From Frateuria_A sp051900425 (lineage in GTDB: Bacteria; Pseudomonadota; Gammaproteobacteria; Xanthomonadales; Rhodanobacteraceae): DNA of 64,000 bases. The stretch spans positions 5,326 to 69,325 of the forward strand of contig NZ_JBHZGK010000013.1 in NCBI RefSeq assembly GCF_051900425.1. Direction: 5' to 3'. This document shows, in pieces, positions 53,465 through 61,687 of this stretch (the first letter of the stretch is position 1; every line of letters begins with the position of its first letter). Under the pieces are notes generated by a model that worked only from the letters and a program-made list of their open reading frames with translations, did not search any database and had not been told where the DNA came from. A program made the position numbers and the translations under genes.

Positions 53465-55183
53465 ATGCTCAGCGTCGAACGGAACCTAGTCGAACGCCTG
53501 CCCTGGCTGGCGCAGCATCCGCGGCTCCGCCGACCCGTGGCGGGTTTGCTCGGGCGCCTGGCCGACGAGGCCGGTTTCAACCGCGTGCTCGACGCCGTGG
53601 GCAAGGTCGAAGGTTTCGATTTCGTCGAGCGTGCGCTGGATGTGCTCGGCGCGAGCTATCACGTCAGCCCGCGCGAGCGCGAGCACATCCCGACCGAGGG
53701 GGCCGTGCTGGTGGTTGCCAACCATCCGCTGGGCATGGTCGATGCGCTGGCGCTGCTGCAACTGGTCGGCTCGGTGCGTCCGGACGTGCGGATCCTGGGC
53801 AACGACTGGCTCGCCGCGATCGAGCCGCTGCGCAGGCTGCTGCTTGCGGTGGACGTGTTCGGCAAGGGCGCGGCCTCCCGGCTGCGCGGTGTCTATCGCG
53901 CGCTGGAGCAGGGCACTGCGCTGATCGTGTTTCCGGCCGGCGAGGTCTCGCGCATGGGGCCGGGCGGCGTGCGCGACGGCAAGTGGTCCGATGGCTTCGC
54001 GCGGCTGGCCAGGCACAGCGGTGCGCCGGTGTTGCCGGTACACGTGGCGGCACGCAATTCGGCCGCGTTCTACGGGCTGTCCATGCTGGCCAAACCGCTC
54101 AGCACGGCGATGCTGCCGCGCGAAGCGGTGGCGCCGGTCAAGCGCCGGATCGGCCTCAGCGTCGGCGCGCTGATCAGTGCGCAAGAGCTGTTCGAGCGCA
54201 GCGGGGATTCGCCCGAACAGGCCGCCCGGCTGATGCGCCGCCACGTCTATCGCGTCGGCCGCCGGCGCGGGCTGATCTTCGGCGGCCAGGTGCCGCTGGC
54301 CCATCCGGAGCCGGCCGAGCGGGTGGCCGCGGAGCTGCAGGCGCAGGGCGAGAAGCTGGCCGAACTCAGCGACGGCAAGCAGGCCTGGCTGTTCAAGGGC
54401 GCTGCCGACAGCGCAGTGCTGCGCGAGATCGGGCGCCTGCGCGAACTGACCTTCCGCAAGGTCGGCGAGGGCACCAACGCGCGGCGCGACCTGGACGCGT
54501 TCGATCCGCACTACGAGCACCTGCTGCTGTGGGATGCGGCGGCGCTGCGCATCGTCGGCTCCTACCGCTTCGGCCACGGGGGCCGCCTGATCGCCGAGCG
54601 TGGCCTGGGCGGGCTCTACACCGCGAGCCTGTTCAACTATTCGCCGGCGCTGGAGTCGCGCCTGGCGCAGGGACTGGAGCTCGGCCGCAGCTTCATCGCA
54701 CCCGCGTACTGGCGCTCGCGCGCGCTGGACCAGTTGTGGCAGGGCATCGGCCTGTACCTGCAGCGACATCCCGAACTGCGTTACCTGTTCGGCCCGGTAA
54801 GCATGTCGGTCAACCTGCCGCGCGAGGCGCGCGAGTGGATCGCTGCCGCGCACCAGCACTATTTCGGTACGCCGGGGCTGGCCTCCGCACGGCAGCCGTT
54901 CGTGATCTCGCCCGGTGTGGTCGGGCTGGTGCGCCGGGCGCTCGAAGGGCTGGATGCCCAGGCCGGGCTGGGCAAGCTCAAGCACCACCTGGACGCGCTG
55001 GGCGTGAGCCTGCCGGTGCTCTATCGCCAGTACGTGGACCTGGTCGAGCCCGAAGGCGTGCAGTTCCTGGATTTCGGCGAAGACCCCGGCTTTTCCGGCT
55101 GCGTCGACGGCCTGGTGATGCTCGACCTGGCCAACCTCAAGCCCGCCAAGCGGGCGCGCTACCTCGGCAAGGCCGGCGGCTGA
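53465..55183 (+). CDS. OlsF-like bifunctional acyltransferase (PlsC plus GNAT domains)
   Basis: A 572-residue two-domain protein. The N-terminal PlsC domain (about 75-260) has NHPLGMVDA (His87 and Asp93) and FPAGEVSR. The C-terminal half (about 300-545) is an acyl-ACP N-acyltransferase (OlsB-like, Acetyltransf_5) region: LRELTFRKVGEGTNARRDLDAFD, HLLLWDAAALRIVGSYRFG, LELGRSFIAPAYWRSRALDQLWQGIG. This order is that of OlsF, the ornithine-lipid synthase described in Serratia: the GNAT half N-acylates ornithine, the PlsC half adds the second acyl chain. So phosphorus-free ornithine lipids are the likely product. Confidence 0.85.
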   Translation: MLSVERNLVERLPWLAQHPRLRRPVAGLLGRLADEAGFNRVLDAVGKVEGFDFVERALDVLGASYHVSPREREHIPTEGAVLVVANHPLGMVDALALLQLVGSVRPDVRILGNDWLAAIEPLRRLLLAVDVFGKGAASRLRGVYRALEQGTALIVFPAGEVSRMGPGGVRDGKWSDGFARLARHSGAPVLPVHVAARNSAAFYGLSMLAKPLSTAMLPREAVAPVKRRIGLSVGALISAQELFERSGDSPEQAARLMRRHVYRVGRRRGLIFGGQVPLAHPEPAERVAAELQAQGEKLAELSDGKQAWLFKGAADSAVLREIGRLRELTFRKVGEGTNARRDLDAFDPHYEHLLLWDAAALRIVGSYRFGHGGRLIAERGLGGLYTASLFNYSPALESRLAQGLELGRSFIAPAYWRSRALDQLWQGIGLYLQRHPELRYLFGPVSMSVNLPREAREWIAAAHQHYFGTPGLASARQPFVISPGVVGLVRRALEGLDAQAGLGKLKHHLDALGVSLPVLYRQYVDLVEPEGVQFLDFGEDPGFSGCVDGLVMLDLANLKPAKRARYLGKAGG

Positions 55184-55216
55184 ACCTCCCTCACGAAAAG
55201 GGGTGATTCGGTCTCG

Positions 55217-55260
55217 GTCTTGTCATAAACTATCGTTAAGTTTGCTTAACAACTGGTCGG
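55217..55260 (+). promoter_or_regulatory. AT-rich promoter region of the Oar-like receptor
   Basis: The only AT-rich patch before the gene: TTGTCATAAACTATCG at 55217-55232, then TTAAGTTTGCTTAA (55235-55248), an inverted repeat. It probably holds the promoter; the leader to the ATG would be about 160 bases. I could not assign a single -10 box with confidence. Confidence 0.4.
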
Positions 55261-55418
55261 TAGATGGGGTGGCCCCATCGCTGCTGGACGATAGCTGCGC
55301 CAAGAAGTTAGGGGATACACAACCACGCGACGCATGCCTGGCCCAACGGCCCGGCATCGGCGTGTTTTTGTTCCGACATCGAATTTTCCGTTGCAAACCA
55401 ATACAGGTCGATATAACG

Positions 55419-58400
55419 ATGAACAGTCCAATTCGTGCCAAGGCCCTGCCGTTTGCCATCGCCACGCTGCTGGCGGTCGGTGCGGCGCCTGCCATCGCGC
55501 AGAACGTCACCTCCTCGGCCGTGGCCGGCCAGGTGGTCGACGCTTCGGGCCAGCCGGTCGCCAACGCCACCGTCACGATCGTGCATGAGCCTTCGGGCAC
55601 CACCAAGGTGGTGACCACCGACGCTTCCGGCCGCTACACCGCGCAGGGCCTGCGCGTGGGTGGTCCGTTCGACATCACCGCGGCCAAGTCGGGGCTGACC
55701 CAGGGCGAGCAGGACAACGTCTACCTGCAGCTGGGCCAGACCTCCGCGGTCAACCTGAAGATGGCCGCCGTCGAAGCGCAGAACCTCGGCGGCGTGACCG
55801 TCACCGCCTCCGCGCTGATGCAGACCTTCACGCCGGACAACAAGGGCCTGTCGACCAACGTGTCCGGCCGCCAGCTCGAGAGCACCCCGCAGGGCAACCG
55901 GTCGATCGACGACATCGCGCGCCTCGATCCGCGCATCAACGTCACCGACCAGGGCGACGGCTCGATCTCGGTCGCCGGCCTGCCGAACCGCTACAACAAC
56001 ATCAGCGTCGACGGCATCTCCCAGGGCGACCCCTTCGGCCTGAACGCCAATGGCCTGCCGTACCAGGGTTCGCCGATCTCGGTCGACACCATCGCCGAGT
56101 ACAACATCTCGACCGCCAACTTCGACGTGGTGTCCGACACCGTCGGCGCCGACGTCAATGCGGTCACCAAGTCGGGCACCAACGAGTTCCACGGCTCGGT
56201 CTACTACGCGTACCGCAACGCCAACAAGATGGTTGGCAACGCCGGCTGGCTGGACCACGACGAGCCGGGCTACGAGTACACCGGCTACGCCCGTGACTGG
56301 ACCGGCGGCATCACGCTGGGCGGCCCGATCATCAAGGACAAGCTGTTCTTCTTCGTCTCGGCCGAGCAGGAAAAGACCACCGGCATCGGCGCCGATTCGG
56401 CCAACGGCCTCGACGCCTCGCTGGGCAACGGTCCGTCGACCTCCAACAAGGTCTCCCCGGGCGACCTGCAGCGCGTGATCGACACCGCCAACGCGCTCGG
56501 CCTGCAGCCGGGTTCGTTCGGCGCGGGCGGCGTGACGCTGGAAGACAAGCGCTACCTGGCCAAGATCGACTGGAACATCACCAACAACCACCGCGCCAGC
56601 CTGACCTACCAGTACACCAAGGAAACCCAGCCGATCGTGCAGGGCAACAGCTCGAACCAGATCGGTCTGAGCAGCTACTGGTACACCAAGGACAGCCTGA
56701 CCAAGAACGCCGCGCTGCAGTTCTTCGACGACTGGACCGAGAACTTCTCGACCGAGGCGAAGATCAGCTACCAGTCGTTCGAGCAGCTGGCCGGCAACGC
56801 CATCAACCAGCCGCAGGTGAAGGTCTACCTCGATCCGTCGGGCTTCGGTCCGTCGATCAACCTCGGTGAGGACCAGTACCGCCACGAGAACGCGATCAGC
56901 ACCAAGAAGTGGTCGGCGTTCCTGGCCGGCACGCTGTACCTGGGCGACCACACCCTCAAGGGCGGTATCGATTACCAGCGCTCGAAGATCTACAACCTGT
57001 TCGGCCGCACCGAGCACGGCAACTACACGTTCTACGGCCTGGACAACTTCGCCGCCGGCAACTACGACTCGTACTTCCTGTACCAGCCGGCGGCTGGCTA
57101 CACGCTGGACGACGTCGCCGCCAAGTGGACCTACACCCAGTACAGCCCGTTCCTGCAGGACACCTGGCAGGTCAACGACAACCTGTCGCTGACCTACGGC
57201 GTGCGCATCGATATCCCGCAGGCCAACAAGGCCCCGCTGTACAACCCGGCCTTCGAGCAGGCGTTCGGCTACCCGAACAACACCAAGCTGGGCGCCAAGA
57301 ACAAGGTCATCGAGCCCCGCCTGGCCTTCAACTATGCGTTCGACACCGAGCGCATGACGCAGCTGCGCGGCGGCTTCGGCCTGTTCCAGACCAGCCCGCC
57401 GACGGTGTGGATGACCAATCCGTACCAGAACAACGGCCTGACCGTGGCGAGCTACTCCTCGTTCGATCCGGCCGCGGCCGAGTTCAGCCCCGATCCGTAC
57501 GCCCAGAACATCCCCACCGGCCCGCAGAACCAGCCGGCGATGGACGTCGACACGATCGATCCGAACTTCCGCCTGCCGAGCGTGTGGAAGACCACCCTGG
57601 CGTTCGATCGCGAGCTGCCGTGGTGGGGCATGATCGGTTCGGTTGAACTGCAGCACTTCAAGACCCGCAACGGCATCTACTACCAGGCGATCAACATCGG
57701 TGCGCCGACCGGCGTGCTGCCGGATGGCCGCTTCCAGTACTGGGCGACCCCGGGCCAGTTCCCGAGCAGCCGCGATGCCGCCGCCAATCGCAACATGGCC
57801 TTCGACAAGGCTTCGACGCTGCTGACCAACACCGACAAGGGCAAGTCCGACGCCCTGACCCTGGCCCTGTCCAAGCCGTTCTCCAACGACTGGGCCGGCA
57901 GCCTGGCCTTCACCCTGAGCCACGCCACCGAGGTGAACCCGGGCAACAGCTCGCAGGCTTCCTCGGGCTACGCCTACGTGGTGCGCGAGAACGTCAACGA
58001 CGAAGTGGCCGCCACCGCGGACCGCAACGTCGCCAAGACGATCAAGGCCTCGCTCACCTGGCAGCACGCCTTCTTCGGTGACTACAAGACCTCGGTGTCG
58101 GCGTTCTACAACGGCCACAGCGGCCTGCCGTACAGCTGGATCTTCTCCGGTGACGCCAACGGTGACGGCATCAGCTACGAGGACCCGGCCTACATCCCGA
58201 CGCTGAACGACGCCAAGGTCAGCTACGGCGGCGCCTCCGCGCAGGTGATCCAGCAGTTCCAGGACTTCATCTCGAGCGACGAGTACCTCAACAGCCACCG
58301 CGGCCAGATCGCCTCGCGCAACGGTGCGCACTACGGTTGGGTCAACGAGCTCGACATGAGCTTCGCGCAGGAAGTGCCGGGCATCTTCAAGGGCAACAAG

Positions 58401-58661
58401 GGCGTGCTGCGCCTGGACGTCTACAACTTCCTCAACCTGCTCAACAATAACTGGGGACAGACGGTCAACACGCAGTTCAACACCCGTACGCTGGCCGGTT
58501 ACGACGGTGTCAATGCGCAGGGCCAGTACGTGTACTTCCTGCCCACCGACCAGAACGGCAACTACCAGCCGCAGCAGCTGATCCGCTACGACGCGGGCAG
58601 CAACCCGACCCGCGTGGTGTCGCGCTGGTCGGCCATGCTGACGCTGCGTTACACGTTCTAA
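55419..58661 (+). CDS. TonB-dependent outer-membrane receptor, Oar-like
   Basis: A 1080-residue outer-membrane protein. The signal peptide (LPFAIATLLAVGAAPAIA) ends near residue 27. A carboxypeptidase-regulatory-like beta-sandwich (VAGQVVDASGQPVANATVTIVHE..., about 33-115) precedes the plug (VTASALMQTFTP... SIDDIARLDPRINVTDQ) and a barrel ending in the aromatic SAMLTLRYTF, the outer-membrane targeting end. This is the arrangement of Oar of Myxococcus, which secretes the protease PopC and the intercellular signal. Ligand unknown; size and architecture place it apart from siderophore receptors. A strong terminator follows. Confidence 0.92.
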   Translation: MNSPIRAKALPFAIATLLAVGAAPAIAQNVTSSAVAGQVVDASGQPVANATVTIVHEPSGTTKVVTTDASGRYTAQGLRVGGPFDITAAKSGLTQGEQDNVYLQLGQTSAVNLKMAAVEAQNLGGVTVTASALMQTFTPDNKGLSTNVSGRQLESTPQGNRSIDDIARLDPRINVTDQGDGSISVAGLPNRYNNISVDGISQGDPFGLNANGLPYQGSPISVDTIAEYNISTANFDVVSDTVGADVNAVTKSGTNEFHGSVYYAYRNANKMVGNAGWLDHDEPGYEYTGYARDWTGGITLGGPIIKDKLFFFVSAEQEKTTGIGADSANGLDASLGNGPSTSNKVSPGDLQRVIDTANALGLQPGSFGAGGVTLEDKRYLAKIDWNITNNHRASLTYQYTKETQPIVQGNSSNQIGLSSYWYTKDSLTKNAALQFFDDWTENFSTEAKISYQSFEQLAGNAINQPQVKVYLDPSGFGPSINLGEDQYRHENAISTKKWSAFLAGTLYLGDHTLKGGIDYQRSKIYNLFGRTEHGNYTFYGLDNFAAGNYDSYFLYQPAAGYTLDDVAAKWTYTQYSPFLQDTWQVNDNLSLTYGVRIDIPQANKAPLYNPAFEQAFGYPNNTKLGAKNKVIEPRLAFNYAFDTERMTQLRGGFGLFQTSPPTVWMTNPYQNNGLTVASYSSFDPAAAEFSPDPYAQNIPTGPQNQPAMDVDTIDPNFRLPSVWKTTLAFDRELPWWGMIGSVELQHFKTRNGIYYQAINIGAPTGVLPDGRFQYWATPGQFPSSRDAAANRNMAFDKASTLLTNTDKGKSDALTLALSKPFSNDWAGSLAFTLSHATEVNPGNSSQASSGYAYVVRENVNDEVAATADRNVAKTIKASLTWQHAFFGDYKTSVSAFYNGHSGLPYSWIFSGDANGDGISYEDPAYIPTLNDAKVSYGGASAQVIQQFQDFISSDEYLNSHRGQIASRNGAHYGWVNELDMSFAQEVPGIFKGNKGVLRLDVYNFLNLLNNNWGQTVNTQFNTRTLAGYDGVNAQGQYVYFLPTDQNGNYQPQQLIRYDAGSNPTRVVSRWSAMLTLRYTF

Positions 58662-58685
58662 GAGGCTCTGTCCTCGGCAAGCCAG

Positions 58686-58717
58686 GCCGGCGTCCGCAAG
58701 GGCGCCGGCTTTTTTTT
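58686..58717 (+). terminator. Terminator of the Oar-like receptor gene
   Basis: GCCGGCG (58686-58692) pairs with CGCCGGC (58703-58709), followed by eight T. Confidence 0.9.
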
Positions 58718-58910
58718 GTCCGGCCAGACGCCCGCGGTGAAGTGGGGCGCTGTGCGTCGCCTCGCCGGCATCGCCCGCGTGCGGATTCGCCGTGACCGCG
58801 GCGAAAAAGTCTGGCCGGCTTGACCCTGGCCCGCCGTGCGCGGGAAGCTAGGCGGTCCGCCACGGCGCCGGCATCAAGCCGGACGCCGTCAGCGGCAGGA
58901 GAAGGCAAGC

Positions 58911-60335
58911 ATGAACGACACTCACGCCGGCCGTGCCGGCAAGCCCGCCACCGTCAGCGCGCGCATTTCGCCAGCGGGCGGACTGGACATCCTTTCGCGC
59001 AACGAAGTAGCCCGCCTGCGCGACGCCAGCGGTTCGGGCCTGCACGCCCTGTTGCGCCGCTGTGCCCTGGCCGTGCTTACCTCCGGCAACATCAGCGACG
59101 ACCCGCGTTCGATGTTCGAGCAGTACCCCGATTTCGACGTCCAGGTGCTGCAGCAGGACCGCGGCATCAAGATCGAGCTCTCGCACGCACCCGCGCAGGC
59201 CTTCGTCGATGGCCAGATCATCCGCGGCATCAACGAGCTGCTGGTCGCGGTGGTGCGCGACATCGTCTATGTGTCGACGCAGCTGGAGCAGGGCGGTTTC
59301 GACCTCGACGACACCGTGGGCATCACCCACGCGGTGTTCGAGATCCTGCGCAACGCGCGCATCCTCAAGCCGCACATCGACCCAAACCTGGTGGTCTGCT
59401 GGGGCGGTCACTCGATCTCGCGCGACGAATACGAGTACACCAAGGCGGTCGGCTACCAGTTCGGCCTGCGCGGCATGGACATCTGCACCGGCTGCGGCCC
59501 GGGCGCCATGAAGGGCCCGATGAAGGGTGCCACCATCGCCCACGCCAAACAGCGCCGGCGCAACAACCGCTACATCGGCATCACCGAGCCGGGCATCATC
59601 GCGGCCGAATCGCCCAACCCGATCGTCAACCAGCTGGTGATCATGCCGGACATCGAGAAGCGCCTGGAGGCGTTCGTCCGCATGGCGCACGGCATCGTGG
59701 TGTTTCCGGGCGGCGTGGGTACGGCGGAGGAAATTCTCTACCTGCTCGGCATCCTGCTGCATCCGTCCAACGCCGGCATCCCGTTCCCGCTGATCTTCAC
59801 CGGTCCGAAGCAGTCGGCCGCCTACTTCGAGCAGATCGATCGCTTCCTCAAGCTCTCGCTGGGCGAGACCGTGTCGCAGCATTATCAGATCATCGTCGAC
59901 GATCCGGCTGCTGTGGCGCGGGCGATGGTCAAGGGCGTCGACAAGGTGCGCAACCATCGCCTGGATTCCAAGGACGCGTTCTTCTTCAACTGGTCGCTGG
60001 ATATCCCGTTCGCCTTCCAGCTGCCGTTCCGACCGACCCACGAGGCGATGCGCGGGCTGGCCCTGCATCGGGCACGGCCGCGCCACGAGCTGGCGGCGGA
60101 CCTGCGCCGCGCGTTCTCCGGTATCGTCGCGGGCAACGTCAAGGAGGAGGGCGTGCGAGCCATCGAGCAGCACGGTCCGTTCGACATCGACGGCGAGGCG
60201 GACATCATGCGGGCGCTGGACGCGCTGCTGCAGGCCTTCGTCAGCCAGCACCGCATGAAGCTCCCCGGCGGCTCGGCCTACGTGCCCTGCTACCGCGTGC
60301 GTGCCGAGGGCGCAGAGACGGCCCCGGCCGCTTGA
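58911..60335 (+). CDS. ppnN: Pyrimidine/purine nucleotide 5'-monophosphate nucleosidase
   Basis: Cleaves nucleoside monophosphates to base and ribose 5-phosphate; 474 residues, E. coli PpnN (YgdH) has 454. The nucleosidase motif PGGVGTAEE lies in VVFPGGVGTAEEILYLLG. N- and C-terminal (p)ppGpp-binding domains are inferred from the family: DILSRNEVARL near the start and HRMKLPGGSAYVPCYR at the end. ATG at 58911 follows AGGAGAAGG. The -35 box of the tRNA-Asn promoter overlaps its stop codon. Confidence 0.93.
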   Translation: MNDTHAGRAGKPATVSARISPAGGLDILSRNEVARLRDASGSGLHALLRRCALAVLTSGNISDDPRSMFEQYPDFDVQVLQQDRGIKIELSHAPAQAFVDGQIIRGINELLVAVVRDIVYVSTQLEQGGFDLDDTVGITHAVFEILRNARILKPHIDPNLVVCWGGHSISRDEYEYTKAVGYQFGLRGMDICTGCGPGAMKGPMKGATIAHAKQRRRNNRYIGITEPGIIAAESPNPIVNQLVIMPDIEKRLEAFVRMAHGIVVFPGGVGTAEEILYLLGILLHPSNAGIPFPLIFTGPKQSAAYFEQIDRFLKLSLGETVSQHYQIIVDDPAAVARAMVKGVDKVRNHRLDSKDAFFFNWSLDIPFAFQLPFRPTHEAMRGLALHRARPRHELAADLRRAFSGIVAGNVKEEGVRAIEQHGPFDIDGEADIMRALDALLQAFVSQHRMKLPGGSAYVPCYRVRAEGAETAPAA

Positions 60336-60360
60336 CAGCCCTCGCGGCGCTATTCAAACT
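60332..60360 (+). promoter_or_regulatory. Promoter of tRNA-Asn
   Basis: A consensus TTGACA at 60332-60337, overlapping the ppnN stop, a 17-base spacer, and CAAACT at 60355-60360 as a weak -10. The tRNA starts 15 bases later. Confidence 0.5.
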
Positions 60361-60374
60361 ACGCAGCTCGCCCC

Positions 60375-60451
60375 GCCCGAATAGCTCAGCTGGTTAGAGC
60401 ACTTGACTGTTAATCAGGGGGTCGTTGGTTCGAGTCCAACTTCGGGCGCCA
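60375..60451 (+). tRNA. tRNA-Asn (anticodon GTT)
   Basis: 77 bases including the encoded GCCA end. GCCCGAA pairs with TTCGGGC. The anticodon stem-loop TTGACTGTTAATCAG holds GTT at 60409-60411. D- and T-loops (AGCTGGTTAGAGC, GGTTCGAGTCC) are normal. Confidence 0.97.
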
Positions 60452-60456
60452 TATTG

Positions 60457-60490
60457 AAAGGCCTTGCAGCGATGCAAGGCCTTTTTCTTT
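60457..60490 (+). terminator. Rho-independent terminator after tRNA-Asn
   Basis: AAGGCCTTGC (60458-60467) and GCAAGGCCTT flank a short loop, followed by TTTCTTT. Confidence 0.9.
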
Positions 60491-60511
60491 ACGCCTCGTG
60501 CCTTGTCCGTC

Positions 60512-60568
60512 GTAGCGGCGCACCGGTGCGCGACCGCCATGCCTCACGGCCGCGCACCAGTGCGCTCC
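60512..60568. repeat. Inverted pair of REP-type palindromes
   Basis: GTAGCGGCGCACCGGTGCGCGACC (in part, 60512-60535) and GGCCGCGCACCAGTGCGCTCC (60548-60568) form an inverted pair downstream of the tRNA-Asn terminator. Confidence 0.75.
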
Positions 60569-60627
60569 GGATGGCGTTGGGGCCATTTGCACCGCCTGAA
60601 GGACGGCGGAGCGCACCGGAAGCCAGC

Positions 60628-60858
60628 TCAGGCGTCCTGGTCGCCGGGCAAGGAGGTCGCGTGTCGTGCCAGCATGGCAAACAACCGGTCCGAGGGCGAT
60701 CCCACGGCCACCATCAGGTCGCCATCCGGGCTGCGCACCACGCAGGCCGAGACGCCTGCGCTCTGCAGGTGACGCTGCGCTGCGGCAAGCAACGGGGCGG
60801 CGTCCGGCGGCGGCTTCGGTGGTGATGGCCGGCGATTCGACGGATCTCCGTAAGCCAT
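60628..60858 (-). CDS. Possible 76-residue protein
   Basis: A minus-strand frame (MAYGDPSNRRPSPPKPPPDA...). The C-terminal part (SACVVRSPDGDLMVAVGSPSDRLFAMLARHATSL) has a folded-domain look with a GDLMVAVG strand, while the start is proline-rich and likely flexible. No family is recognised and no neighbours point to a role. Kept because the composition is protein-like. Confidence 0.4.
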   Translation of the reverse strand: MAYGDPSNRRPSPPKPPPDAAPLLAAAQRHLQSAGVSACVVRSPDGDLMVAVGSPSDRLFAMLARHATSLPGDQDA

Positions 60859-60990
60859 GGCGCGCCCTCGGGAAGAAGTCCGCAGCGGTTGTTACACCGG
60901 GCCCGTGAACAGCCGGTATAACCGCGAGGTGCAGGTCGCCCATCGGCTTTGACGGCCGCGCTCACGGTGCGCCGAAGCCCGCCCTGCGAA

Positions 60991-61536
60991 CTACGAGCAG
61001 CTTTCGGCCCGCCTGCCGCGGGGCCGGCTGCCGCGGACCCGCCCAGAGTTCGACACCACCACCCCAAGGGGCTGCCCGCCGCCGTCCGGACTGCAGAACA
61101 GCAAGGTGAGGTTGCTCCCACTGGCGCTGCCATCGGACAGGAACGTCACATGCCGACGCGACGCGCTGCTCTGGATCACCAGGCGCGTATGACTGTCGCC
61201 GACACGCAAGGGCGCGGCGTCCGGCTGGTTGTCGTGGTTGCGGTCGACGCCGACCAGCCAGCCGCCGTCCCACCGGCTCTCCTCGCTGCAATGCACGCGG
61301 TCGCGGGTCGGGCAGAACAGCACCCGCGTGCGGCGCAGCACCGCCTCGCCGCGCGCATAGCCCAGCGCCTCGATGAAATCCATCTGTGCCGACTGCGCCC
61401 GCCCGCGACGCACCAGTCCGGCCAGCGACGGGCTGGCGATGCCGGCCAGGATCGCAAGGATCGCCACCACCATCACCTGTTCGACCAGCGTGACGCCGCG
61501 CACACGGCGGCGTCCGCTTCGCTGCATCCCTGCCAT
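60991..61536 (-). CDS. GspH/FimT-type pseudopilin
   Basis: A 181-residue prepilin-like protein. The prepilin-peptidase site is RG-VTLVEQVMVVAILAILAGIA: cleavage after Gly with Val at +1 and the required Glu at +5, followed by the N-terminal transmembrane/assembly helix. The rest matches the GspH/FimT globular domain, with two cysteines near FCPTRDRVHC. It is isolated from other type II secretion or type IV pilus genes in this window, so it probably acts with a system encoded elsewhere. Confidence 0.88.
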   Translation of the reverse strand: MAGMQRSGRRRVRGVTLVEQVMVVAILAILAGIASPSLAGLVRRGRAQSAQMDFIEALGYARGEAVLRRTRVLFCPTRDRVHCSEESRWDGGWLVGVDRNHDNQPDAAPLRVGDSHTRLVIQSSASRRHVTFLSDGSASGSNLTLLFCSPDGGGQPLGVVVSNSGRVRGSRPRGRRAESCS

Positions 61537-61624
61537 GCCATCGCTCCCTGCGAGGAACGCGCATCATCCGTGGCGCGCCGGCCGGCCGGTAGCAGCCTGA
61601 ACGCTGCCATCCCGTGCGCCTGTA

Positions 61625-61641
61625 CTGACAGGGCCTGTCAG
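61625..61641. promoter_or_regulatory. Perfect 17-base palindrome in the uvrB upstream region
   Basis: CTGACAGG-G-CCTGTCAG has 8-base arms and a single-base centre, 47 bases before the uvrB ATG. It differs from the LexA box CTGT-N8-ACAG. A -10-like TAAGAT lies at 61653-61658. Confidence 0.55.
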
Positions 61642-61687
61642 CAGGGCGCCTTTAAGATCGGCCCATCCGCCCGCATATCCGTCAGCC

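Noticed and set aside
55308..58331. 1007-codon minus-strand frame opposite the Oar-like receptor
   Set aside because: An antisense artefact of high third-position GC in the receptor gene; sequence has no domain and repeats HxGxR-type bias.
58848..60251. 467-codon minus-strand frame opposite ppnN
   Set aside because: Antisense to a clear nucleosidase gene with the PGGVGTAEE motif.
60410..60943. Minus-strand frame ending PKLDSNQRPPD
   Set aside because: Typical false translation of the tRNA-Asn 3' half with its flank; no domain.
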